NCBI RefSeq assembly: GCF_002260525.1
Contig: NZ_MRYI01000011.1
Span: forward strand, 62,001-126,000
DNA: 64,000 nt
Reading direction: 5' to 3'
Origin: Hahella sp. CCB-MM4
GTDB lineage: Bacteria; Pseudomonadota; Gammaproteobacteria; Pseudomonadales; Oleiphilaceae
Under the pieces are notes generated by a model. It made no database searches, was not told the origin of the DNA, and saw only the letters and a program-made list of their open reading frames with translations. The stretch's first letter is position 1, and each line of letters opens with the position of its first letter. The translations under genes and the position numbers were made by a program. Shown here one piece after another: positions 56,713-64,000 of the stretch.

Positions 56713-56777
56713 TCTTAAGTTAGAAGTGATCTTCAGTAAAAAGAGACCCTAAGCAAAAAGTAATCTTCCAAAGAAGT
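56693..56777 (+). repeat. Five 17-base tandem repeats at the end of the second GGDEF gene
   Basis: Units at 56693, 56710, 56727, 56744 and 56761. Consensus TGATCTTAAGTAAAAAG. The first unit is coding (ILSKK region) and the second begins with the TGA stop codon. Later units drift. Confidence 0.88.
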
Positions 56778-56855
56778 AAGTTAACTTCTCAATCCCCGCG
56801 TCGACCCCATAAAATATGGCGCGGATATATTGATCATCAGGGCATCGGTTAGAGT

Positions 56856-58307
56856 ATGGATTTCAGCGGCTGGGTCAACCAGAGCATCACATGGGTTGGG
56901 CAATATCCTGAGCTGCTGGCCATCACCATTTTTCTTGTTTCCTTCCTCGAATCTCTGGTCATTATCGGCATATTTATTCCTGGAGTGGTATTGTTATTCG
57001 GTCTCGCCGCACTTTGTGGAGGAGGCGCATTAAGTCTGGAAAGTACACTATTTGCGGCCTTCCTCGGCGCCGTTGCGGGAGATGGACTCAGTTTCTACGT
57101 CGGCCGCAGGTACAGTACTCAGACTCAGTCCATATGGCCGCTTACCCGCTATCCCGAGCTGATCATCCAGTCCGAACGTTTTTTTAAGCAGCACGGCGGC
57201 AAGAGCGTTGTCATCGGCCGCTTTGTGGGACCTCTACGATGCTTTCTCCCGCTTGCAGTGGGCGCGTTGGGAATGCCTCCCTCCCGATTTATCGCTTTCA
57301 ATGTCGCTTCGGCAATCGCCTGGGCTCCATGGTATATCCTCCCCGGCTTCCTGGTCGGAGCCGCCATCGACATTGAAACCCCACTCCCCCAGCACTTCTA
57401 TCCCGTATTGGGCAGCCTGCTTCTCATTATTGTTCTAACAGCGGGGCTCTTTACTCAACTGCACTGGCACCTTCGTCCAAGCGGCTCGTTTTATCGCTGG
57501 ATCAGCAACCGATTCGAGACGTCAGGATTCGCTCATCGGCTTTGGGACAACCTGTACAGCCTGCGCAATGGTGAAAGGGAATACCCCATCAGTTCCGCAC
57601 TGCTGTTTACGGGGGGAGTGTTCGGTTTTGCCTTTGTCACTTTGCTAACGCTGTACCTGCCTTCTGTTCAGCAGCTTAACCTGACGGTTGCAGGAGTCCT
57701 GACCGACATACATATTCCACTGCTGGACATGATTTTTGTGGGCCTGACACTACTGGGCAATCCCGGATTTCTTTATCTGTTTTTCGGGTGGTTCGTCACT
57801 CTTTTGGTTGTTCGACAACGTTTTCATCTGGCGTTTCTTTGCATTCTGGGCGGTCTTTCCGCCCACGCCCTGACGAGCTTCCTGAAAGCCGTCCTGCAAA
57901 TCCAACGTCCTGACAGTCCGGGCATCCCGGATTCATTTGCCTACCCTAGCGGACACACCAGCGGCGCTATCCTGGTTTATGGATTAATCACCGCCTTTAT
58001 TGCCCGGGAACGCCTCCCCCACCATCGTTGGGGGATCTATGTCACAGGTGGAATTTGGGTGCTGCTGATTGCCTGCAGTCGGCTATACCTGCAGGTTCAC
58101 TGGCTAAGCGACATAGTAGGAGGGACATTGCTTGGACTGACGCTCTGTGGTTTGATCAGAACCCTGCAGAGTCCTTACGACCGTCAGCCCGTATGGACAG
58201 ATAAATGGATTGCGGTATTCGGATTCGGTGCCGCTATTTTGGTGATCAGCTATCTCTTGCTGACTTTCCCTGCGGCAATTGCCAGGTTTCAATTATTCTC
58301 AGGCTAG
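56856..58307 (+). CDS. DedA-PAP2 phosphatase fusion membrane protein
   Basis: The 483-residue protein fuses a DedA/SNARE-associated domain (about 1-200: ESLVIIGIFIPGVVLLFG, GRFVGPLRCFLPLAVGALGM) to a PAP2-type phosphatase (about 250-480). The PAP2 triad is complete: K-x6-RP in KAVLQIQRP, PSGHTSGA, and SRLYLQVHWLSDIVGG. DedA proteins are now linked to flipping or recycling of undecaprenyl phosphate and phospholipids, and PAP2 enzymes dephosphorylate lipid pyrophosphates, so a joint role in lipid-carrier recycling is likely but not proven. Tandem repeats start at its stop codon. Confidence 0.9.
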   Translation: MDFSGWVNQSITWVGQYPELLAITIFLVSFLESLVIIGIFIPGVVLLFGLAALCGGGALSLESTLFAAFLGAVAGDGLSFYVGRRYSTQTQSIWPLTRYPELIIQSERFFKQHGGKSVVIGRFVGPLRCFLPLAVGALGMPPSRFIAFNVASAIAWAPWYILPGFLVGAAIDIETPLPQHFYPVLGSLLLIIVLTAGLFTQLHWHLRPSGSFYRWISNRFETSGFAHRLWDNLYSLRNGEREYPISSALLFTGGVFGFAFVTLLTLYLPSVQQLNLTVAGVLTDIHIPLLDMIFVGLTLLGNPGFLYLFFGWFVTLLVVRQRFHLAFLCILGGLSAHALTSFLKAVLQIQRPDSPGIPDSFAYPSGHTSGAILVYGLITAFIARERLPHHRWGIYVTGGIWVLLIACSRLYLQVHWLSDIVGGTLLGLTLCGLIRTLQSPYDRQPVWTDKWIAVFGFGAAILVISYLLLTFPAAIARFQLFSG

Positions 58308-58356
58308 TCATGCCACCAAGTCATGCCGGTCTGTCATACAGGCTAGCCATGAAAGG
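58305..58356 (+). repeat. Four 13-base tandem repeats starting at the DedA-PAP2 stop codon
   Basis: TAGTCATGCCACC, AAGTCATGCCGGT, CTGTCATACAGGC and TAGCCATGAAAGG, starting exactly with the TAG stop. The core is (A/T)GtCATGcc. Copies are diverged, the last most so. Confidence 0.6.
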
Positions 58357-58361
58357 CATGC

Positions 58362-58958
58362 TTACTCTGCCAGGACATGTATCAGATAACGGATCTGTTC
58401 AAGCCGGTAAACCGGATTATCCAGCGTCAACAGATACTGCTTATCCTGCAACTCCAGCGGCAAGAGTTCTATGAGCCGCCATCCAACTTCCCTGGCATCG
58501 GCATAATTGACATCCATTCCAAGAATCCTGACCACCGGATGACGCAACAGCTCTTCCAACAGCTCAGCCAACTCAAAAAAACTGTCCGGTATATCCGACT
58601 CGCTTTCCATCGGTACCGGCAGCAGATCGCCTACATAAAGACCATCGTCCTGACGGGTCACATGATGAATCGCCACCTTACTGACACCTTCCACAGTGAT
58701 ACCTAGCAGCCCATTGGGTAACTGTTGAAAGTCCACGACTTTCGCATAGGTACCAACGTCAAACATGCGGACATCGTCTCCCACTTCATTGCCTTCCTTG
58801 ATCAGCACCACAACAAACCCTGCCTCCTCTTTCAGACAACGTGTAATCATGCTGAGGTAGCGCTGCTCAAATATCTGCAACGGCAGTTTGCCTTTTGGAC
58901 ACAGAACAGTCTTCAGGGGAAACAAGGGCACTTGCTGAAATGACTTGGACGACTCCAT
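58362..58958 (-). CDS. Lon-N-terminal-domain (LAPS) protein
   Basis: A 198-residue protein made up of the substrate-binding domain of Lon protease without ATPase or protease parts: PLFPLKTVLCPKGKLPLQIFEQRYL at the N-terminus and the PNGLLGITVEGVSK motif near 80. Such proteins are common in gammaproteobacteria; function unknown. AAGGACC precedes the start. It overlaps the 3' spacer of the convergent DedA-PAP2 gene. Confidence 0.92.
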   Translation of the reverse strand: MESSKSFQQVPLFPLKTVLCPKGKLPLQIFEQRYLSMITRCLKEEAGFVVVLIKEGNEVGDDVRMFDVGTYAKVVDFQQLPNGLLGITVEGVSKVAIHHVTRQDDGLYVGDLLPVPMESESDIPDSFFELAELLEELLRHPVVRILGMDVNYADAREVGWRLIELLPLELQDKQYLLTLDNPVYRLEQIRYLIHVLAE

Positions 58959-59023
58959 GATTTGGTCCTTACGCTATACACCGTTCCCAATTTTCTTATG
59001 ACCGGCAAACCAAATCCTCCCGG

Positions 59024-59053
59024 CTTGCCCCTATAAACTTGCCCCTATTAAAT
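59024..59053. repeat. Short tandem repeat upstream of the Lon-N-like gene
   Basis: CTTGCCCCTATAAA directly followed by CTTGCCCCTATTAAA, two near-identical copies. No known role. Confidence 0.6.
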
Positions 59054-59254
59054 AGCACAATAATTTAAAGCCGCCATGCAGGAGACTACTCTGATATTAG
59101 TCAGTGATAGATCACTAAGGCAAATTCCCTGCCCTGATCTACCGTCATGAGCCATGCTCGGTTCAGAACGGCGGTTATGTTATAAAGGTGCGGAATTCAA
59201 TTGAAACAGGGTCACCGACGGGCCCCATACAGTAAAAAACACGGATAGAGCTTT

Positions 59255-60100
59255 ATGACCACTCATGATCACATCAGCCAGATTTTCGGCCTGGCCGGCG
59301 TCGACATACGAGAGAATGCCAAAGCCAAACGCTGGGCCGGTTATCTTGAGTGGCCCATGATACTTGTGGCGTTGTGGATCATTGTGTCCTGGTATCTGGA
59401 AGCAGGCCATCACCTGACGAAGGCTGTGATCGGCTTAACTGACTGGATTGTCTGGCTGTTTTTCCTGGCGGAAACAATCATTCTGGCCAGTCTGGTCGAT
59501 AAAAAACTCAATTACCTTAAACGCAACTGGATCAATCTGGTCATCATCATATTCGGGTTCCCGCTGATTTGGTGGTATTTCCCTTTCACAGGCGCCCTAC
59601 GTACATTGCGGATTCTGGCCATGCTCGGGTTGTTTCTGCAAATATCCAAGACCACAAGAAAACTACTATCCCAACACAATCTTGGCACCACACTAGCCCT
59701 GGGGTTCATCATGATCATCATGGCGGGCTTTATCGTGGCAGGAATAGAGCCGTCTATCGATACCCCTATGGATGGTATTTGGTGGGCACTGGTCACTATG
59801 TCGACCGTTGGTTATGGGGATATTGTTCCAGAGAGTACTGCCGGAAGACTCTTTGCTTCAATACTCATCATTATCGGCCTGGGCATGATATCGGTATTGA
59901 CCGCCAGCTTTGCGGCCTTTTTCCTCAGCGAAGAAGAAGGTCAGTTGCGCCGTAAAGAAAACGAAATTCTTCGGAAGATCAACCATCTTGAAGACGAATT
60001 GGCGGAGATGCGCACTCTGCTGGAAGAAGTGGCTGGCAGGAAAACACCTCCTACTCAACCAACCTCCAGAAAAAGATCTAAGAAAAAGGAACCTGATTGA
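59255..60100 (+). CDS. Voltage-gated-type potassium channel
   Basis: The 281-residue protein has six predicted membrane helices. S4 is short (GALRTLRILAML, with two Arg), and the pore carries the selectivity filter TVGYGDIVP at about residue 188. The C-terminus is a charged coiled coil (RKENEILRKINHLEDELAEM, about 231-250) that could hold the tetramer together, followed by a basic tail (SRKRSKKKEPD). It is probably a potassium channel; gating and ion cannot be proven from sequence. Confidence 0.88.
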   Translation: MTTHDHISQIFGLAGVDIRENAKAKRWAGYLEWPMILVALWIIVSWYLEAGHHLTKAVIGLTDWIVWLFFLAETIILASLVDKKLNYLKRNWINLVIIIFGFPLIWWYFPFTGALRTLRILAMLGLFLQISKTTRKLLSQHNLGTTLALGFIMIIMAGFIVAGIEPSIDTPMDGIWWALVTMSTVGYGDIVPESTAGRLFASILIIIGLGMISVLTASFAAFFLSEEEGQLRRKENEILRKINHLEDELAEMRTLLEEVAGRKTPPTQPTSRKRSKKKEPD

Positions 60101-60122
60101 GATGGATTGCTGAAGGTAACAC

Positions 60123-61370
60123 TCAGCGTAATATCGATTGCATGCCCTCAATTTCCTCGCGGGCCATCTGCATGACCTGCAGACTGCGCTGAGGGGAAAG
60201 CTCACCCAACGCCAGTTTATGGAACGCAGGGATCTGATCCATCTGGGGTATGGCCGCATGCTCCGGCTTACCGATGAAAGCATGGACTTGCGCGACTATC
60301 ACAATATCGGCATAGCTGGGCTTGTCATTACCGGAATCATAACGATAGTTCTCTGCCTGCCGGGCTGCTTCAACAAACACATCCGGGAACCCCCAGTTTT
60401 CAAGCAAAGCACATCCGATTTCCTCCCTCACTTCAGGGATAATCGCCTCCAACATGTCCTGATGGGTGCGCAATACAGGGTGCTCCTCCGCATACTTGAT
60501 GACGGGAACCACACCGATATCGTGGAGAATGCCCGCCAGCATGGCTTGCTCTGGTTTTAGTCCCGGCGTCATCCGGGCCAGCACAAACGCGATACTGCCC
60601 ACTTCCATGGTGTGCTTCCAAAGGGCAGACATTTTCTTCTGCAGAAGTTCGTATTTGCTCTTGAACAATTCACGCAGGGTAAAAATAGTGATCAATTGAC
60701 GAGTGGCATCCAGCCCCAGGCGCACAACCGCATCTTCACAGCTCTCAATTTCTTTAAAGCCCCGATATAGCGGGCTGTTGGCTGCATGAATCAATTTGGC
60801 AGTGATGGAAGGATCGCGCATGATGGCCTTGGCGACATCCACAATGTTGCAGTCATTCTGCTCCGTCATGGTTCGAATCCGCATAGCCATATCCGGAAGA
60901 CTGGGCAGGCTTAAACGATGGGCATTGAGATCCTGATAAAAAGACGACACAAGGGCATATGCCGGATTGTCCGCATGTTCCATCGCCGTCCCGGCTTCAC
61001 TCATAGAGAATTCCTGCGGGGCATTCTTGAGCATTTGAGTCAGCGTCGGCTGATCGACAATCAACATGGTGGATTGTTTGACGGCTGTCACGGTGAATTG
61101 GCGCGGCTGAAGGTGGGCAATAGGCTGACGCGCCCTCTCTGAGCCTGCAGCGACCTGGACACTACGCCCGTCCTGAGCTTCGAGCTTCACCTCTCCCTCT
61201 AGGAGATAATAGTCAGAACTGTCACGGCTGCCGCGCTCAAGTATGACCTGTCCCCGCCGATACTCCCTCGAATCAGCTCGGGATGCCAATACGATCAACT
61301 GCTCGTCAGACAACTTTTCCAATAGGGTGAAGTGTTTCAGCGCTTCCAGATTATGTTTGAGGTCTTCCAT
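60123..61370 (-). CDS. Cyclic-nucleotide-binding-like and HDOD protein
   Basis: The 415-residue protein has an N-terminal cNMP-binding-like domain (FTLLEKLSDEQLIVLASRAD, RGQVILERGSRDSSDYYLLEGEVKL) and a C-terminal HDOD domain (LPSLPDMAMRIRTM, AGILHDIGVVPVIKYAEEH). The cNMP domain lacks a clear phosphate-binding cassette (the FGE..R segment reads differently), so it may not bind cAMP. HDOD proteins act in signalling without known catalysis. The start is placed at MEDLKHN; a GTG 16 codons earlier has no ribosome site. Confidence 0.85.
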   Translation of the reverse strand: MEDLKHNLEALKHFTLLEKLSDEQLIVLASRADSREYRRGQVILERGSRDSSDYYLLEGEVKLEAQDGRSVQVAAGSERARQPIAHLQPRQFTVTAVKQSTMLIVDQPTLTQMLKNAPQEFSMSEAGTAMEHADNPAYALVSSFYQDLNAHRLSLPSLPDMAMRIRTMTEQNDCNIVDVAKAIMRDPSITAKLIHAANSPLYRGFKEIESCEDAVVRLGLDATRQLITIFTLRELFKSKYELLQKKMSALWKHTMEVGSIAFVLARMTPGLKPEQAMLAGILHDIGVVPVIKYAEEHPVLRTHQDMLEAIIPEVREEIGCALLENWGFPDVFVEAARQAENYRYDSGNDKPSYADIVIVAQVHAFIGKPEHAAIPQMDQIPAFHKLALGELSPQRSLQVMQMAREEIEGMQSILR

Positions 61371-61642
61371 CAGGATTCCATTTCTCTCATCGATTTCGAA
61401 TCCGGCACAACCTGCCACCGGTAAGACTGTTATAGCAAAGATTTTAGAATTGCGTGCGCCTGAAAACCATTTAACTCACCAGGCACAATTAAATTACTAC
61501 GGATATAAACCGAATACCACCAGACTCATATGACATCTTCAATACGCCCGTTCCCCGCGTATAGCAGGCATTTATAGAAAAAACTATTAATGCTATTCTT
61601 CCCGATCTGATCCCATTTCAATCAGGATGTACGGAGCACGAC

Positions 61643-63484
61643 ATGCCGACCTATCGTTCAGCGACAACAACAAAAGGCCGCAATATGGCCGGAGCCCGGG
61701 CCTTGTGGCGGGCTACCGGGATGAAATCAGAAGATTTCGACAAGCCCATCATTGCCGTAGCCAACTCTTTTACCCAATTCGTGCCAGGGCACGTGCATCT
61801 GAAAGACCTGGGACAACTGGTCTGCCGGGAAATCGAAGCAGCAGGCGGCGTCGCCAAAGAATTTAATACCATCGCGGTGGATGACGGCATAGCCATGGGA
61901 CATGACGGCATGCTCTACAGCCTGCCCTCCCGCGAGATCATTGCCGATTCTGTGGAATACATGGTGAACGCCCATTGTGCCGACGCCCTGGTTTGTATTT
62001 CCAACTGTGACAAGATCACCCCGGGAATGCTGATGGCCTCACTGCGCCTCAACATTCCGACGATTTTTGTTTCCGGCGGCCCAATGGAAGCAGGCAAAAC
62101 CAAACTGGCAGAACATAAGCTGGATCTGGTTGATGCCATGGTCATTGCGGCTGACTCCAATGCGTCCGACGAACTGGCAGATGAATATGAACGTTCAGCC
62201 TGCCCTACCTGCGGTTCCTGCTCCGGTATGTTTACTGCGAACTCCATGAACTGCCTGACTGAGGCGATCGGACTCTCCCTTCCCGGGAACGGCACAATGC
62301 TGGCCACCCATGCAGACCGTGAACAGTTATTCCTGGAAGCGGCCCGCCGTATTGTCGGCATCACCCGCCAATACTACGAAGAGAACGATGAGTCAGTCCT
62401 GCCCCGCTCCATAGCCAGTCTCAAGTCCTTTGAAAATGCGATGACTCTGGATATCGCCATGGGCGGTTCCACCAATACCATTCTCCATCTGTTAGCTGCC
62501 GCGCAAGAAGCAGAAGTAGACTTCAGCATGACCCACATCGACCAGCTATCCCGCAAAGTCGGTCAGTTCTGCAAAGTGGCTCCCAACACCCCCAAATATC
62601 ACATAGAAGATGTGCACCGCGCCGGCGGCATTATGGGGATCCTGGGTGAACTTGAACGCGCAGGGCTTCTGCATACGGATGTCCCCACGGTACACAGCAA
62701 GACGTTGCTGGACGCCATTAATGAGTGGGACATCGTCAGAACCCAGGAAGAAGCCATTCGGACTTTCTACAAGGCAGGTCCCGCCGGCATTCCCACACAA
62801 ACAGCTTTCAGCCAGTCAACCCGCTGGTCATCTCTCGACCTGGATAGGGAAAACGGCTGTATTCGTAACCTTGAGCATGCTTTCAGTAAGCAAGGCGGCC
62901 TGGCAGTACTGTACGGCAATATTGCAGAAGACGGCTGTATTGTTAAGACAGCCGGGGTCGATGACAGCATTCTGGTCTTTAAAGGCAAAGCAAGAATATT
63001 TGAAAGCCAGGACGATGCGGTTAAGGGCATTCTTGCGGATCAAGTCAAAGAAGGTGATATCGTCATTATCCGTTATGAAGGACCTAAGGGCGGTCCCGGG
63101 ATGCAGGAAATGCTGTATCCCACCAGTTACCTGAAATCAAAAGGCCTGGGCAAAGCCTGCGCACTGCTAACTGATGGCCGATTCTCCGGAGGTACTTCCG
63201 GGCTGTCGATTGGACATTGTTCCCCTGAGGCTGCCGCAGGGGGAGCCATCGGGCTGATTGAGGAAGGGGATACCATTTTGATCGACATCCCCAACCGTAC
63301 GATCAATGTCGACCTGAGTTCTGAAGAATTGGAGAATCGTCGTTCTGCCATGGATGCCAAAGGCGATGAGGCGTGGAAGCCTGCTGCGACCCGTCCACGA
63401 AAAGTGACTACAGCCCTGAAAGCCTACGCTCTTCTGGCAACATCCGCGGACAAAGGCGCTGTCCGGGATAAATCTTTGCTGTAA
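61643..63484 (+). CDS. ilvD: Dihydroxy-acid dehydratase
   Basis: IlvD makes the 2-oxo acids that lead to valine, leucine and isoleucine. The 613-residue protein has the Fe-S cluster and family motifs [12 protein letters not shown] and [18 protein letters not shown], and the C-terminal [14 protein letters not shown]. The length and the three Cys sites fit the 4Fe-4S E. coli-type enzyme. GGAG lies seven bases before the start. Confidence 0.98.
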   Translation: MPTYRSATTTKGRNMAGARALWRATGMKSEDFDKPIIAVANSFTQFVPGHVHLKDLGQLVCREIEAAGGVAKEFNTIAVDDGIAMGHDGMLYSLPSREIIADSVEYMVNAHCADALVCISNCDKITPGMLMASLRLNIPTIFVSGGPMEAGKTKLAEHKLDLVDAMVIAADSNASDELADEYERSACPTCGSCSGMFTANSMNCLTEAIGLSLPGNGTMLATHADREQLFLEAARRIVGITRQYYEENDESVLPRSIASLKSFENAMTLDIAMGGSTNTILHLLAAAQEAEVDFSMTHIDQLSRKVGQFCKVAPNTPKYHIEDVHRAGGIMGILGELERAGLLHTDVPTVHSKTLLDAINEWDIVRTQEEAIRTFYKAGPAGIPTQTAFSQSTRWSSLDLDRENGCIRNLEHAFSKQGGLAVLYGNIAEDGCIVKTAGVDDSILVFKGKARIFESQDDAVKGILADQVKEGDIVIIRYEGPKGGPGMQEMLYPTSYLKSKGLGKACALLTDGRFSGGTSGLSIGHCSPEAAAGGAIGLIEEGDTILIDIPNRTINVDLSSEELENRRSAMDAKGDEAWKPAATRPRKVTTALKAYALLATSADKGAVRDKSLL

Positions 63485-63504
63485 TCCAACTCCCCTAATC
63501 TAAC

Positions 63505-63538
63505 ACCCTAACCCGTCCATCGGGTTAGGGTTTCGTTT
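63505..63538 (+). terminator. Terminator of ilvD
   Basis: ACCCTAACCCG-TCCAT-CGGGTTAGGGT followed by TTCGTTT, an 11-pair stem. It sits between convergent genes and may serve both. Confidence 0.85.
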
Positions 63539-63558
63539 CCCTGTACCACCTGCCTTCG

Positions 63559-64000
63559 CTATTTCTGAGACTCAAGTAGCGCCTTAGCCTTATTGAACTC
63601 CGGATAGGTATTTCCGGCAGCTACAGCAGCCTCCAGTTCAACCAGAGCCTCACGGGACCGGTCCAGTTTAAGCAGGGTGTAGCCCAGGTGATAACGAATT
63701 TCGCCACTTCTGGCATCAACGCTATACGCGTTCCGCAGATATGGCAGGGCTTCCTTATACTTGTCCTGGCGGGCCAAAATCCATCCCACGGTATCCAGCA
63801 ATGCAGGATTTTTCTCATCTTTTTCCAACCCCTGGGTTGCTGTCTGCAGCGCTTTATTGAGGTCCGAATTTGCGTAGATGTTGGCCAGATTATTCAAAAT
63901 AGCTGGATCATCTCCCAATCCAGGCACTTTTCTAAGCTGCTCATAATGACCTTGAGCCTGATCAAGCATGCCCCGGTTAAGATAGCTGTCTGCAAGCAGC
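63559..64000 (-). CDS. TPR repeat protein, 5' end outside the window
   Basis: The frame is open from the right edge of the window, beyond the internal Met at 63969, so the gene starts outside. About 147 residues remain. They form at least four tetratricopeptide repeats (for example LLDTVGWILARQDKYKEALPYLRNAY and IRYHLGYTLLKLDRSREALVELE). The end resembles the C-terminal repeats of large TPR lipoproteins that accompany PEP-CTERM/exosortase systems, which would fit the acyltransferase at the left of the window, but TPR repeats are too general to be sure. Confidence 0.8.
   Translation of the reverse strand, partial: LLADSYLNRGMLDQAQGHYEQLRKVPGLGDDPAILNNLANIYANSDLNKALQTATQGLEKDEKNPALLDTVGWILARQDKYKEALPYLRNAYSVDARSGEIRYHLGYTLLKLDRSREALVELEAAVAAGNTYPEFNKAKALLESQK

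Overview
The window is about 64 kb of chromosome from a gammaproteobacterium, most likely a marine member of Pseudomonadales/Oceanospirillales. Two things suggest this. The block proA-nadD-rsfS-rlmH-mrdA-rodA-mltB-rlpA-dacA-ybeD-lipB-lipA and the nitrate cluster (transporter, PP2C/kinase, nirB, nirD, nitrate reductase) both follow the Pseudomonas arrangement. The class Ia ribonucleotide reductase also has the doubled ATP-cone form seen in Pseudomonas. I cannot name the genus. No rRNA, tRNA, CRISPR array, prophage or insertion sequence was seen.

Layout. 1-2.5 kb: end of yeaH, then ycgB/SpoVR. 2.5-5.1 kb: a periplasmic solute-binding protein, a CHAD protein and an unknown protein. 5.1-7.1 kb: glutathione-dependent formaldehyde oxidation (fghA, frmA). 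7.3-9.0 kb: two small unknown genes and a PEP-CTERM/exosortase-associated acyltransferase. 9.0-10.4 kb: a long control region ending in a promoter with two NrdR boxes and a cobalamin riboswitch in front of nrdAB (10.4-14.4 kb). 14.7-18.9 kb: single genes (HD-domain protein, DoxX, exported protein, Gfo/Idh/MocA oxidoreductase, two zinc-ribbon proteins). 19.3-24.3 kb: glcDEF glycolate oxidase and a CitE-like lyase, all leftward. 24.7-28.9 kb: an AapJQMP-type amino-acid ABC transporter, then a GNAT and a PhzF protein. 30.4-40.1 kb: nitrate assimilation around a divergent control region with NtrC-like boxes and sigma-54 promoters. 40.2-42.7 kb: YceK-like lipoprotein, GFA protein and ABC1/UbiB-like protein. 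42.9-54.6 kb: the lipoate and cell-elongation block, all leftward. 54.7-61.4 kb: two degenerate GGDEF proteins, a DedA-PAP2 fusion, a Lon-N-like protein, a potassium channel and a cNMP/HDOD protein. 61.6-63.5 kb: ilvD. The window ends inside a TPR protein.

How it works together. Class Ia RNR synthesis appears to be controlled at two levels: NrdR at the promoter and adenosylcobalamin on the leader RNA. This would make sense if the cell also has a B12-dependent RNR elsewhere. The nitrate genes look nitrogen-controlled. Glycolate oxidation makes glyoxylate, and the nearby CitE-like lyase may act on CoA thioesters related to glyoxylate.

The oddest pattern is short tandem repeats at or just after stop codons of several unrelated genes (HD protein, glcE, phzF-like, second GGDEF, DedA-PAP2), with periods of 13-30 bp and copies that decay along the spacer. 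In at least two cases the first copy includes the last codons of the gene. I know of no described element that explains this, and it is my main candidate for something new.
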